DNA from: Aureobasidium sp. EXF-3400
Taxonomy: Eukaryota; Ascomycota; Dothideomycetes; Dothideales; Saccotheciaceae
Assembly (NCBI GenBank): GCA_024195585.1
Contig: SWBL01000097.1
Location: 62,001-126,000 of the forward strand
DNA length: 64,000 nucleotides
Direction of reading: 5' to 3'
The first letter of the stretch is position 1. Every line of letters starts with the position of its first letter. A program made the position numbers and the translations under genes. Of the stretch, positions 22,701 through 33,145 are shown piece by piece. The notes beneath the pieces are model-generated. The model worked only from the letters and a program-made list of their open reading frames with translations, did not search any database and had not been told where the DNA came from.

Positions 22701-23343
22701 GGTCGCTCAATCGGGTTATGTCGAATAGGTGGTGCTTAAGCATGTGGACAGTGCGTGCATGGAACGTGAGCATGCCGATACATCCTCTCGACATTCTGGC
22801 GAGGCACCTACCTGACAGAAAGCCACGCTCAGATCAAGTAACATCACTCACAACTCTAATGCAGTGGCTGAATTGCAAGTGGTGGTTGTCTGACTCTGTC
22901 AGACCTCAGCTGGACAAACCGTACCTGGTACCTATCATGATGGTGCTCGGATATACGAGCATGGAGCTAGCAAGACAGCTCCAACCTGATGTCACTATGT
23001 CACTTTGACATGTGTGGATGAGCACGTCAGTCTCCATTTTGTTGTCAACCCCCAGGAGTATCCAACACATTGTACTGAGAGACAAGATCTGCAAATCAAC
23101 TCAAACGCTTGCAAGTTCGTAGCTGGTATTGCAGGGAAGACCCACTGCAGATCGACTTACCCATCTTTAACCGAATTTGTCAAGCAACTTCACGATGGAT
23201 CCGAAGGTAACGACGTCAATGAGAGCATGCAATGAGGGAACTCATGCAGGCTCATCATAGAGCTCGAGGTATATAAATGGTTCAGCTCTGGTTCTTCCTC
23301 CATCTCATATCATCTACACTTTTCATTATCACCAAATCTCATC
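19734..23343. other. 3.6 kb region without recognisable genes
   Basis: Holds the MVP1 promoter at the left and the coiled-coil gene promoter at the right. Between them, short ORFs on both strands show no family resemblance. One minus-strand stretch at about 20480-20660 reads like part of a protein but is broken by a stop upstream. No terminal repeats, poly-A tails or RIP-like AT enrichment caught my eye. Confidence 0.45.
23270..23277 (+). promoter_or_regulatory. TATA box of coiled-coil gene
   Basis: TATATAAA, a near-perfect consensus, 67-74 bp upstream of the ATG at 23344, with a pyrimidine-rich leader containing CATC repeats after it. The short distance implies a leader of roughly 40 nt. 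Confidence 0.7.
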
Positions 23344-25266
23344 ATGGAACAACCTCAAGTCGAACAGAAGCAAGACTCTCCCGTCGAGGCAAGCTTCAGC
23401 ATGGACAAGCTTCGCGCTGCCCTTCCCGTTGATGCTGTCCTCAGCAGATCTCAGTCCATGTACTCGAATGTGGGCGGAGACTTCTCATCCAGATCCGCGT
23501 CTGGTAGCTCATCAGTCGCACACCGCGCCATGCGTCGCTCGACTTCGAGTGCGTCCCGCCGCCGCAGCTCATTGGCATCTTCATCCTTCCGTAACTCGCT
23601 GGCCATTGAGAACACTGCCAGTGCCGAGACCAAGTTCTTCGCCTTCCTTGATCTGGTCGCCAATGCTTCAAAGGAAGCCATCTCGTTGAAGGAGCTTTGG
23701 TCTCAGATGGCCGCCGAGCGCCGCAACTTCGCTGCTGAACGCGAGGAGCTTCGTGAGCAAATTGAAGAGGTCACCTACGAGCTCGAGACCAAGCAACAAG
23801 ACAATCACAGACATGATGGTGAACTTGTCGAGCACAAGGAGAAGGTCCGCGCCATCTCTATCGAGCTTACTACCGCCATCAACAGACTCGCTGCCGAGAA
23901 GAACAAACTCTCCGAGCGTGACCAACACATTGACCGTCTTCGCAACGAGCTTATTGGTCAGCAAGAGCTCCAGTCAACCTTCCGCACACAGATCGACCGC
24001 CTGAAGTCCGAGTACCAGTCTCACGAGACATTGTTCAAGGCCATGCAGGACGACCGTGATGGTGCAAGAGAAGATGCCGACAGATACCAGCGTAACCTCC
24101 AAAGAGTCACTCAGGAGCGTACTGAGATCAGCAACAGACTCGAGGAGGTTCAGACCAACCTCGAGACTCTTCGCAAGGAGGCTCTCATCTCTGCCGAGCG
24201 TCTGAGAAAGTACGAGCTCGACCAGGACGAGAAGATCCACGAGATCAACCGTCTCAAGGAAGAGCTCCGCAAGTCTCGCAGCAGAGAGGAGGAGTCTGGC
24301 TCCGAGCTTCTCATCATCTCCGAGAAGTTCAGCCAGTCCAATCGTGACATCAGCAAGCTCAAGGATACCCTCCGTACCGTCGAGGGCGAGCGTGATGAGC
24401 TCACTCACATCGTCGATGTCAAGAACCGCGAGATCAAGTCCACCATCGCCAGACACGACGAGGTTCAGACTCTTCTCCTCGAGAAAACCACTCAACTCGA
24501 CGCCCTCAGACGCGAACTCTCCATCTTCGAAGACCGCCTCCGCAGCGCCGAGCTCGAGAGAGACGAAAAGCACGAAGCCCTCGAGCACTCCCGCGAGCAA
24601 CACAAACTCGTCATCATCACCCGCGACGAGCTCCAAAACGAACTCATCACCGCCCAAGGCAAAGTCGACGCCCACAAGCGTCAAATCAACCTCCTCACCG
24701 ACACCGCTCAAAAGACCGAACAACTCATCATCGACACCCGCGCCGAGATCACAAACCTCAATGGCGTGGTCAAGGGTCTCGAGCGCGAACGCCTCGACTG
24801 GCAAAAGAAAAACACCACCCTCACCGACCAGCTCGTCGAACTCAAGGGCCGCATCGTCATTCTCCAAACCGAGATCCACGAAGCCGGTGCTGAGCGCGAG
24901 GGTCTCCGCGACGAGCTGCGCAGATCCCGCGAGGAGCTTGAGGAAGTCACCGAGACCATCACTCAAGACGGATCCGCAGAGTTTGAATTTGAACTCGAAA
25001 ACATGCGCGCTATGCTGCGTGAGGCCCGCGAGCAAAAGGAACAGGCTATTGCTGCCCGTGCTTCTGCTGACCGCGAGCGTGATGAGGTTTACTCCAAATA
25101 TGAGTCCAAGTGCCGTGAACTCGAGCGCTTTGAGGAGGAGTCTGCGAGCCAGATGCGTGCGATTGCTCAGTCTTCGGGTAGTAAGAGTTCGACCACCACT
25201 ACTACTAAGAAGAGCAGTAGATCTTCTGCTGGCGGTAGTATGATGCGTACTGAATCGCATTCATGA
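23344..25266 (+). CDS. Long coiled-coil protein
   Basis: Intronless, 640 aa. The N-terminal 95 residues are Ser/Arg-rich (RRSTSSASRRRSSLASSSF) and look disordered and phosphorylatable. From about residue 120 to 600 the sequence is almost pure heptad coiled coil, rich in Glu, Arg, Leu and Gln (AEREELREQIEEVTYELE, ERLRKYELDQDEKIHEI). The tail is Ser/Thr/Lys-rich. This architecture fits a structural or scaffold protein, such as filament-forming or septal-pore-associated proteins of filamentous fungi, but no specific family is recognised and coiled coils resemble each other by composition. The strong TATA box and codon bias suggest good expression. The antisense strand is open for 428 codons, a side effect of the codon bias. 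Confidence 0.85.
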   Translation: MEQPQVEQKQDSPVEASFSMDKLRAALPVDAVLSRSQSMYSNVGGDFSSRSASGSSSVAHRAMRRSTSSASRRRSSLASSSFRNSLAIENTASAETKFFAFLDLVANASKEAISLKELWSQMAAERRNFAAEREELREQIEEVTYELETKQQDNHRHDGELVEHKEKVRAISIELTTAINRLAAEKNKLSERDQHIDRLRNELIGQQELQSTFRTQIDRLKSEYQSHETLFKAMQDDRDGAREDADRYQRNLQRVTQERTEISNRLEEVQTNLETLRKEALISAERLRKYELDQDEKIHEINRLKEELRKSRSREEESGSELLIISEKFSQSNRDISKLKDTLRTVEGERDELTHIVDVKNREIKSTIARHDEVQTLLLEKTTQLDALRRELSIFEDRLRSAELERDEKHEALEHSREQHKLVIITRDELQNELITAQGKVDAHKRQINLLTDTAQKTEQLIIDTRAEITNLNGVVKGLERERLDWQKKNTTLTDQLVELKGRIVILQTEIHEAGAEREGLRDELRRSREELEEVTETITQDGSAEFEFELENMRAMLREAREQKEQAIAARASADRERDEVYSKYESKCRELERFEEESASQMRAIAQSSGSKSSTTTTTKKSSRSSAGGSMMRTESHS

Positions 25267-25477
25267 TTTGGATTGGGGATCAAGGAGAGGATTAACCAGA
25301 TTGAAGGAATGAATGAATGTCCCAAAGGTCTTTAATTAATGGCGGAGCTTTTCCTTTGTATTGTAACTCACTCTTACGAATCTGAATTTATTTGCGATTC
25401 TTTCCTCTCGGTGTCTCAAAGTTGCAATTCTCGATTATTCATCTCTCTTATTACTTTCTACATCTTCTTCCTCTCCT

Positions 25478-27784
25478 CTACTCCTTATACACCCAAATCA
25501 ACATACTCTGATAATCAGCCAAGTTCCACTCCAAATTCAATCCTCCATTCATCAGCGTATTTCCACTCAACGTGCCATTAAACACCCCACTCTCCACCCT
25601 ATACCTTGCCGTCGCATTCAAGCCTTGCATCCTCAACGGAGGCGGAGCAGGTTTAATAACCGCTTGTTGCTGGAACGCAAACAATACTGCTGTATTTTCG
25701 TCTTCAGAGACAAATTGCACAGCAGGCCAATTGCTATCTCCAGGCCATGCAATACGGTAAAAGGCACCTGAAATAACGATCGGGTTAATTTTCTCATGGG
25801 TGGCGATGATGGAGGGGATGGCTGCGCGTTCTTCGGCAGAGAGGTCGACGGGGTTGAGTTCGAAGCCGAAGGAGCCACACATGAGGGCCACATGAGCGCG
25901 ATACTCAATGGAGATGTTGCGGTTAGTGAGGCCATTAGGGACTTTAGACACATGACAAGCCATTGCAGATAATGGATATGCAAGTGATGTTCCCAATTGA
26001 ATGGTCAAGCGATCGGAGGCATCTGTGTTATCAGACGTCCAGGATTGAGGATAGTAGTGTAGGATTCCGGCGTCGAAGCGGCCGCCGCCGGATGCGCAGC
26101 CTTCCCAAAGAATGGAAGGGTATGAGCCGGTCAAGTTGTCCATGACGCGATACATGCCTAGAGTGTATGCGTAGTCTGCGGCTGGCGAAGACATCTCATG
26201 TATACCTCTGTTGTTGTCCCATTTGATGTAGGAGATATTGGCAGAGTTAATGATACCGGAAATGGCATTGATGAGATAATCCTGGACTTCTGGGAGTCCG
26301 AGGTTCAAGACTAATTGAGTGCGGGTGAGTGTGCGGAGATGGTTGCCGGCATGCATGACCCAATCGGGATGTTCATGATACAGAGTAGAGTTTGGATTGA
26401 CCATCTCAGGTTCAACCCAGATACCGAAGGAGAGATCGTTGGTGGTGTTTGCGACTGCATAGCTATCAACAGTGTTGACGTAAGGACCCAGACCATTGGG
26501 GAAGCGAGCAGGGTTTGGTGTCCAATCTCCCAGACCAGCGGTATCGTTTGTGCGAGCATATGGTGCAGTGCCAAACCAACCATCGTCCATGACGAACAGC
26601 TTGATACCGAGTTCAGCAGTCTCCGATGCAAGGTTCTCAAGCGAAGACTCATTGATATTGGCACCAAGACCTTCCCACGAATTGAGCAGAACCGGTCTTG
26701 TCTCGAAAGTGTGGGTTGATCTCGAAAGATGATTACGGTATAGATCATGGAAAGATCTCGACATACCGCCAATACCTTCAGATGAGTAGATCGCAACAGC
26801 TTCAGGAGATTGGAAAGTTTGGCCAGGACCAACGGGAATGCTAGCATGGAGAGGATTCAAGCCGAGCAAAACTCTCACCAATCCATGAGAAAAGCGCTCA
26901 GCAGTTGCAGCAAAACTGCCAGTGTAGACAAGATTGAACCCCCAAGCTTCGCCAGAAGTCTCGGTTGTTGTGGGCGAGTGAAGAGCAAAGAAAGGGTTGT
27001 GGACGTGCGATGAGTATCCCTCAGTACTTCTGAAGCCAGTCTCGCCAAAGTCGACGTTTCTGATGACTCTGTTGGCTTCGTGAGACCAATCACCTTGCAG
27101 CTCCAGCATCTTCAGGTCGAGATTCGGAAGATCAGTGCTGAAACTAGCCGCTCGTTCGATAGAAATGTTGTTGGTGCCATTGTTGGTGATCTGAAAACTT
27201 CTTGCAATAGCGTTGTATTCAGGGAAGACTGAGTATGACAGGGCGGCAGAGATATCCGAGTAGTTGTCATATAGCTTGACGATAAGAGTGGTAACCTCTC
27301 CCTCTTTACCAAAAGTCGCAGGAAGCCCAATCAACGATGGTTTCCCTTGGACAATCTCATGGCTTTGGTATGTAAAAGCAGAGACGGTATCACCATCAGC
27401 ATGACTGATATGAATAGCAGGAAGGCGGAAATCGCTACGACCGACATCCGGGAACTCGCGGCGAACATTGGTTAAACCAGGAGTGCCCACGTTGTCTAAG
27501 CCTGTGCTCCATCCTGAATTGGACAGATACACTGGGGGAGTAAAGTCATCTACTGGTCCGCCGAAGTGATCAGAGACGAGGTCTCCAGAACGAGGGTCGA
27601 CATGAAAGCGGTATGAAACACCAGCACCGCTTAGTGAGAAGTTTGTGCCAGAGGCAGTGATGTCTGAAAGTCATATTAGCTCCCATACAGCAATATCGTG
27701 CTTAATTATTGACATACCTCCACTAACACAAGCCACCAGCCCAGCAACGAGCGAAAGCCGAAACAAACGATTCGTAGAAAACAT
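25478..27784 (-). CDS. Secreted GH36 alpha-galactosidase
   Basis: Two exons on the minus strand, 27784-27718 and 27663-25478; 750 aa, usual for fungal AglC-type enzymes. The first exon encodes a signal peptide (RLFRLSLVAGLVACVSG), and the 54-bp intron lies just behind it. The catalytic domain shows LLNSWEGLGANI, FVMDDGWFG, WVEPEMVNP, the nucleophile in IKWDNNRG (Asp about 505) and the acid/base region WTSDNTDASDR (Asp 567/570). Many N-x-S/T sites fit secretion. It releases galactose from raffinose, melibiose and galacto-oligosaccharides outside the cell. The promoter side (27785-28498) has three CreA-like motifs. The chain ends MLIWVYKE in the C-terminal beta domain and looks intact. Confidence 0.95.
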
Positions 27785-28498
27785 GGCAAAAACTCAATGA
27801 TTGAGAGAAAAGTCCTGGCCCACAAAACACAGGCGCATCATTTATATATGTCTTAGCACAACCGGCAAAATACTGTCTTGGCTGACTGTTGATCATGGAA
27901 GAAAAGCTGGAGATCGACATGGGATGTGGGGTAGATTTGAGTAGAGGGGAAACGAAGTGGTGGTTGAATCGAGCGCCTCGCTGTCGTGCCTGCTGCGCAC
28001 ATGGCGTGGTACAGGTACAATACACCGTGGAAGTTGGAGGCTTTCGGATGCAACCCTAGCGACCAGTCGGACCGAGCAATATATTGAGGTTGAACTTCCC
28101 TAGTGCACATATTGCAGACTTACTCAAACACTACCATCTGTCTGCTCAGAGACGGATTGACCTACGCAGGCTCATTACTGTTCCTTTCATGAGTATGAGG
28201 ATTCATCGGCTGTCTGATCTCCTCATACACGCAGCAAGATGGCGGGTGGATGCATGCAGATGAACAGCAGAAGGGGCAGGTGGTAGAAAATGTAAGTGAC
28301 GTGCAGGAATATCCCAGCCTCCCCAGGTGGAGAAGAAGCTTGAAAGCGGGGTTCACAGCGGCACCAGCGGGATCTGGCGGGGTGGCGAGGCGGAATCGCC
28401 AAGCATTAGTACGACAACGAGGATACCACGGGTTGTGCAGAGAGGATGAAGAAAAGCTCCTTGCGGATGTCATATAAATGCTCAAGACCTACAAAGAA
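27785..28498. other. Alpha-galactosidase promoter region
   Basis: 714 bp. CreA-like SYGGRG motifs occur at 27926-27931 (GTGGGG), 28346-28351 and 28377-28382 (both GCGGGG), upstream of the minus-strand alpha-galactosidase. The right end also holds the 3' UTR of the amidohydrolase gene. No gene seen. Confidence 0.5.
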
Positions 28499-29587
28499 TC
28501 ACCCTAGCCTCAACACTCTAACAGCATTTCCACCCATAACATCTTCCCTACCCTGTTCATCAGCACCAAACACCCCACCCACAGCCCTCTCATTCGTCTT
28601 GACAGAAAGCCACTGCCCCTCATCCTCATCAAGCGGAGGAAAGAATGGATGATCAGTTCCAAACATCAATCTATCTTTCCCACTAGCTTCCATGGCAGCT
28701 TTCAACCCCGCTTCTCCATAAACCACTGCGTCGAGATAGATATTCGTCTTCAGGATATCCCAGATAGATCTTCTGCCTGCGATTTTGTTTGCTTGCTTTA
28801 GATGTCCGTCGTGAGCAATGCAGGATTCGATTCTGCCGGCGAGGAAAGGTAGGGTGCCGCCGGAATGGGCAAGCAACATTTCCAGACTCGGGAATTTGTC
28901 GAAGACGCCTGAGAGGATGGCACGGGTGATGGCGATGGTTGTTTCGAGGGGGAAACCCAGGGCGAGTGGGAGAACGTGTCCGTACTCTGCTGCTCTATCG
29001 CCATATACAGAGGCGGGAAGACCATAATGAGGGTGCAAGAAGACGAGCTGATTGGTAGATTGTAGAGCAGACCAGATGGGTTCGAGAGCTGGGTCGTCTA
29101 GTCCATTACCCAGACCTGAAGTACCAATGATGACGCCGCGGAAATGTGAGAGGGTGGTCAATCGCTTGATCTCAGCAACGACTGCATCTGCACCTGCACT
29201 GAGTGGTAGAGTGCCAAACGCGTATAGGCGACCTGGGTGACGAGAACACACTTGCTCAACATCATCGTTGATCTGTGTTGCCACAGAGGCAGCATCAGAA
29301 GCATCACACCAATCTAGCCATGGATTCGCGAGAGAGATGACACTGATGTCGATGTGGTGTTTATCCATAAACTTGATCTTTTCCTCTTCTTCGTAGTATT
29401 CAGGACCAATGGGGCGTCCGCGTGCAGTAGATGTTGCTGCATCTTCGCTGGGCAAAATCACAAGTCTTTCTCCGGCTGATGGATTGTCTGCAAAGGTGCG
29501 CATGTAAGGGACATCGGAGCGTGAGCGAAGGAGCGAAACATATGCCGGTGGGTAGATGTGTGTATGAACATCGACAACTGGTGCCAT
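28499..29587 (-). CDS. Metal-dependent amidohydrolase, ACMSD-like
   Basis: Intronless, 362 aa, full length. Starts MAPVVDVHTHIYPPAY: the HxH (His8, His10) binds the metal. Further ligand motifs are FLHPHYG, MLLAHSGGTLPF and FGTDHPFFPP (Asp near 308). This set marks the amidohydrolase_2 family that includes aminocarboxymuconate semialdehyde decarboxylase and other non-oxidative decarboxylases acting on aromatic or muconate-type acids. WLDWCDASDAA after the SLANPW loop is typical of fungal members. The true substrate is unknown. It is transcribed away from the 2OG oxygenase at 30023, with a 435-bp shared promoter, suggesting a joint catabolic role. Confidence 0.88.
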   Translation of the reverse strand: MAPVVDVHTHIYPPAYVSLLRSRSDVPYMRTFADNPSAGERLVILPSEDAATSTARGRPIGPEYYEEEEKIKFMDKHHIDISVISLANPWLDWCDASDAASVATQINDDVEQVCSRHPGRLYAFGTLPLSAGADAVVAEIKRLTTLSHFRGVIIGTSGLGNGLDDPALEPIWSALQSTNQLVFLHPHYGLPASVYGDRAAEYGHVLPLALGFPLETTIAITRAILSGVFDKFPSLEMLLAHSGGTLPFLAGRIESCIAHDGHLKQANKIAGRRSIWDILKTNIYLDAVVYGEAGLKAAMEASGKDRLMFGTDHPFFPPLDEDEGQWLSVKTNERAVGGVFGADEQGREDVMGGNAVRVLRLG

Positions 29588-30022
29588 GATTGTGACGGTG
29601 TGTTTGTGTGTGGTGTGTTAGAGGGAAATTGTGGATGTATGGGAAGAACAGAGAGTCAGGTGCTGGCAATTTTCAGTCTGACAGCTACAGCTGTACATGT
29701 CACGCCATGACCAGCGGTGAGTTGAACACCTGGTCTTTTGTGTCTGATCAATAACATAAACTTACAGCGATAGGAGAGCGATATGATAAGAAAGACCGGA
29801 ACAGAAGGTGTAGCTCACCCCGCATTTGGGAACCCCACCACGATAGGGACATACTTCGCCTATCGAAGCACGACAGAGATAAGAAATGGCTGGCGCGAAG
29901 GTGGTGGAACGATAAGCAGAGCTGAAGAGGAGATGAAAAGATACAAATACCGCAAGTGCATCTTTTGCAGTTGTTGTTAGTCATTCTTCACCAACATCTT
30001 ACCTGAAAACGATATCGAAATC
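29588..30022. promoter_or_regulatory. Bidirectional promoter with nested palindrome
   Basis: Separates the divergent amidohydrolase and 2OG oxygenase genes. At 29681-29694 ACAGCT-AC-AGCTGT is a perfect dyad; around it TGACA (29679) pairs with TGTCA (29698-29702). It lies about 95 bp upstream of the amidohydrolase start, where a shared regulator could bind. A role is inferred. Confidence 0.5.
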
Positions 30023-31142
30023 ATGAGCACTCCTACGGTCACTACAGCGGTGGGCGCCGATAATCTTACCATTCCCGTGAATATTGCAAGCTGCGTGATG
30101 CAGAACTCCGACTGACAGAGCTAGCTCATCGACTTCTCTGCCTTCCAGACGACGGACCCTACCATCCGTGAAGCTACAGCCAAAGCTATCCTATCAGGCT
30201 TCCAAACAGCAGGCTTCATCTACATCCGCAATCACGGCATTGACAAAGCGGCAGTTGAAGAAGCATTCAAGTACAGCGCAGAGTTCTTCAAGAGACCAGT
30301 CAGCCAAAAAGAGCAGCTTGCATGGACGACACCGGAAGCCAACCGTGGTTACGTCCGTCAAGGACGTGAAAAGACGACGGATCTTGTAGATCCTGTCGAG
30401 ATCGAGAAACAAAGAGCCCTCGAAGGAGCCGATCTGAAAGAGTCTCTAGAAATCGGTCGTGAAGGTGTTGAAGGATTGGAAAACCGATGGCCGGATCGAT
30501 TTGACGAAGAGGGTGGAGTCTTCAGAGAAAAGATGTTAAGCTTTTTCGAGATCTGCAAAGACCTCCATGTGCAAGTGATGCAGGCCATTGCCGTTGGTCT
30601 GGGCATCGACGAGCACTGGTTTGACAAGTTCTGCAACGCAGGCGACAACACTTTGAGGCTGTTGCACTACCCTGGAGTGGACAGCAAAGTGTTTGCCGAG
30701 AACAAGAACAGCGTGCGAGCAGGAGCCCACACCGACTATGGTTAGTAAAATCAAGGATTCCTGTCAAATATAGCTAACAAATGCAGGATCGATAACGCTG
30801 CTCTTCCAAGACGCTCGCGGTGGGCTGCAGGTGCTGTCACCGATGGGAACATATGTGAATGCAACACCCATCGCAGACACGATCGTAGTCAACGCAGGAG
30901 ATTTGCTGGCAAGATGGAGCAATGACACGATCAAGAGTACCAAGCATCGGGTTGTTGAGCCGCCAGTCAAGGCGGATGCAGACTTCCATCCAGCGAGATA
31001 CTCGATGGCATATTTCTGCAACCCCAACTTTGACAGGTTCATCGATGCGATTCCCGGAACATTCGATGAGGCCAAGCAGAAGAAGTACCAGGGGGTGAAT
31101 AGTGGCGATTATCTGGTGCAGAGATTGACGGCGACTTATTGA
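30023..31142 (+). CDS. 2-oxoglutarate/Fe(II) dioxygenase (ISP7/flavonol-synthase type)
   Basis: Three exons: 30023-30076, 30125-30740 and 30787-31142; 341 aa. Introns are 48 and 46 bp. The DIOX_N part reads IPLIDFSAFQ, then GFQTAGFIYIRNHGI. The double-stranded beta-helix carries the iron triad His220-x-Asp222 (AHTDYG) and His277 (STKHRVV), plus Arg294-x-Ser296 (ARYSMAYF) for 2-oxoglutarate. The family hydroxylates or desaturates small molecules in the cytosol; fungal members occur in secondary metabolism and in catabolism of aromatic or amino-acid derivatives. The substrate is unknown. The divergent amidohydrolase suggests a shared pathway. The first exon is only 18 codons and would be missed without the intron at 30077-30124. 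Confidence 0.88.
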
Positions 31143-31385
31143 TTAGAGGAGTGATCGAGGCATATGAAAGATTTCCCGGACACTACGAATGCATCTTGAA
31201 TGATTTTTTCGATGTCTTGCATGGAGTGGATGGAGAGTTGAAGCAGAAAGAGAGCGAAATGTCGACCATCATCGGCCAAAGCGCAACCGAAGCAAACGCG
31301 AAATGCAGCTCCGTCATTTATTATCGTGCAGCTCTACCGTTCCACCCAAATACAAATTTCTATCTCACCTAAAATATACACCACA

Positions 31386-32096
31386 ATGCGCACCCACATG
31401 TCATGCTCAACGCGAGCACTCTACCGCGTCTTCGTCCAGCCAGCTCTAGCCACACGCACACGACCTATCGCCCAAACCCTCACACCTCTCACCACCCGCG
31501 CCTTCAGCACCACACCTCTGAGAGCAGCAGCAGGTAAACGACTACCCGAGAAGCGCAAACACCTCTGGGACGAAGAAATTCCCGCCAGACGCATCCAACT
31601 GGTCGACCCAGAAACAGACTCACTCCAACCACCCGCCCGCCTGCGAGACGTTCTATCCAACCTCGACAAGAAAGCCTTTCGTATAGTCTGTGTCACTCAG
31701 CCGCCGGCGGGAGACTGGACAGAAGAATGGATACCTGTGTGCAAGATCGAAGACAAGAAGGCCGCTTATGAGGCTGAGAAGGAGAAGAAAAAGGTCAAGC
31801 AGCAGAAGATGGCTGCTGAGGGCACAAAGACACTGGAATTGAACTGGGCTATCGATGCGAATGACTTGGGACACAGGATGAAGAGGATGCAAGAGTTCTT
31901 GGGCCAGGGTAAGAAGGTCGAGATTATACTGGCTAGGAAGAAAGGTGGAAGAAGGGCTACTCCAGACGAGTGCGAGGCTTTGTTGCAAAAGATCAACGAG
32001 GCTGCAGAGACTGTCAAGGGGACCAAGGAGATCAAAAAGTTCGAGGGCAAGTTGGCTGGTACGGGCAATCTGACGTACGAAGGCCCCAAGCCCTGA
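31386..32096 (+). CDS. Mitochondrial translation initiation factor IF-3
   Basis: Intronless, 236 aa. The N-terminus is Arg/Thr/Ala-rich without acids up to about residue 45 (STRALYRVFVQPALATRTR, RAFSTTPLRAAAG), a mitochondrial targeting sequence. The IF3 N-domain reads WDEEIPARRIQLVDPE. The C-domain shows TKTLELNWAIDANDLGHRM and FLGQGKKVEIILARKKGGR, the canonical IF3-C signature. It binds the small mitoribosomal subunit and prevents early subunit joining. The start at 31386 was chosen for its fit to the presequence; an in-frame ATG at 31326 adds 20 residues. It starts a run of three mitochondrial translation genes. Confidence 0.9.
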   Translation: MRTHMSCSTRALYRVFVQPALATRTRPIAQTLTPLTTRAFSTTPLRAAAGKRLPEKRKHLWDEEIPARRIQLVDPETDSLQPPARLRDVLSNLDKKAFRIVCVTQPPAGDWTEEWIPVCKIEDKKAAYEAEKEKKKVKQQKMAAEGTKTLELNWAIDANDLGHRMKRMQEFLGQGKKVEIILARKKGGRRATPDECEALLQKINEAAETVKGTKEIKKFEGKLAGTGNLTYEGPKP

Positions 32097-32145
32097 GAGA
32101 ACAGGATATATTTGTACAGATACTAGAACATAGACGGCCAAGAGC

Positions 32146-33145
32146 CTAGACGACGAGCTTGACTCGTGATTGCAAGTCGCTCGAGTGCTTCTGGAAGATC
32201 TTGTCCAGCGCCTTCTTCTCAATCACCACGCGACCACCCTCGAGCAAGTCCTTGACGTCGACCTTGTCAACACTCAGGGCACGAGCCTCCTTGTCCATGC
32301 CGGGTTGTTGCAGAGCAGTGAAGAGCTTCTCTCTACGCTCGGCCGTGACGAACAGACTGCCACCGCTTGGGTTGCCCCACTTGTTCCATCGCAGCATGTC
32401 CTTCAACCACCTCGCTGCACCAGCTCCCTCGACCTCGATCTCAGCAGGCGCATCCAACACGACCAGCTCGCCCTTCTTGTAGCGATAACTCAAAGCAGTC
32501 CTCCAGGCCAGGTCGTAGATCTTGCTAGGCAGGTCGGTGCTGAAGTCTCTAGGCTTGGGACCGAAAGCCACACCACCGCCCTTCAACATTGGCGACTTCT
32601 TGTCACCGAGACGAGCTCTACCAGTTCCCTTTTGCGGACGGACCTTGCGGTTGGAACCGTGAACCTCGGAGCGCCATTTTGTGCTTGCAGTACCCTGGCG
32701 TGTGGCATCTCCCTCAAAAACAATTGCGCGGTGCAGGATGTCGCGGCGCAGCGGCAGTAAAAGATGTGTGCTGGGATATGTGGTAACGGTTTTAGGCTCG
32801 ACCGAGGGGAAGTCGTGGAGGGTGCATGTAGCGGTCGAGAGGAAGGGGTTTGGTGGTTGTTGGAAGGGGCGGCGAGACTCGTTCGCTGGTGTGGGAGGCG
32901 GCGGAGTGAATTGGTCGTTCAAGACAGGGGTAGTAGCGGTGGACGAGAGGGCGGCATCGCTGTAGGCCTGTGCAATGGTGGCAGCGGGAGCATCGGGGGT
33001 GGATGCAGGTAGAGATTCGGTGGCCAGTCCGCGCGCGAACACCTGGAACTTGTCAGTCGCTGCTTGGAAACAAATATTCAGACACACATACGGAAGGCGC
33101 GCTCCTCCAGCGGGCGCAAGTGACGACTGCTCTTCGTGTGGCCAT
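32146..33145 (-). CDS. Mitochondrial large-subunit ribosomal protein uL4m
   Basis: Two exons on the minus strand, 33145-33092 and 33042-32146; 316 aa. The 49-bp intron has GTATGT, CTGAC branch and TTCCAG; reading through it gives a longer but unlikely N-terminus. The presequence is MATRRAVVTCARWRSAPS. The L4 core shows RRDILHRAIVFEGDATRQGT, then RKVRPQKGTGRARLGDKKSP and GGGVAFGPKPRDFS, the conserved internal loop that reaches into the ribosome tunnel. It builds the 54S mitoribosomal subunit. Its 3' end is 49 bp from that of IF-3 (convergent), and its 5' end shares a 167-bp promoter with mL38. Confidence 0.92.

Noticed and set aside
24344..25243. 299-codon plus-strand frame inside the coiled-coil gene
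   Set aside because: Same strand, shifted frame; Ser/Pro/Arg-rich translation with no domain, explained by the codon bias of the main frame.
23974..25260. 428-codon open frame on the minus strand inside the coiled-coil gene
   Set aside because: Strictly antisense to the coding frame; the CTC/GAG-rich codon use of the coiled coil removes stops on the other strand. Its composition is a Leu/Glu-rich mirror of the true protein, with no motif.
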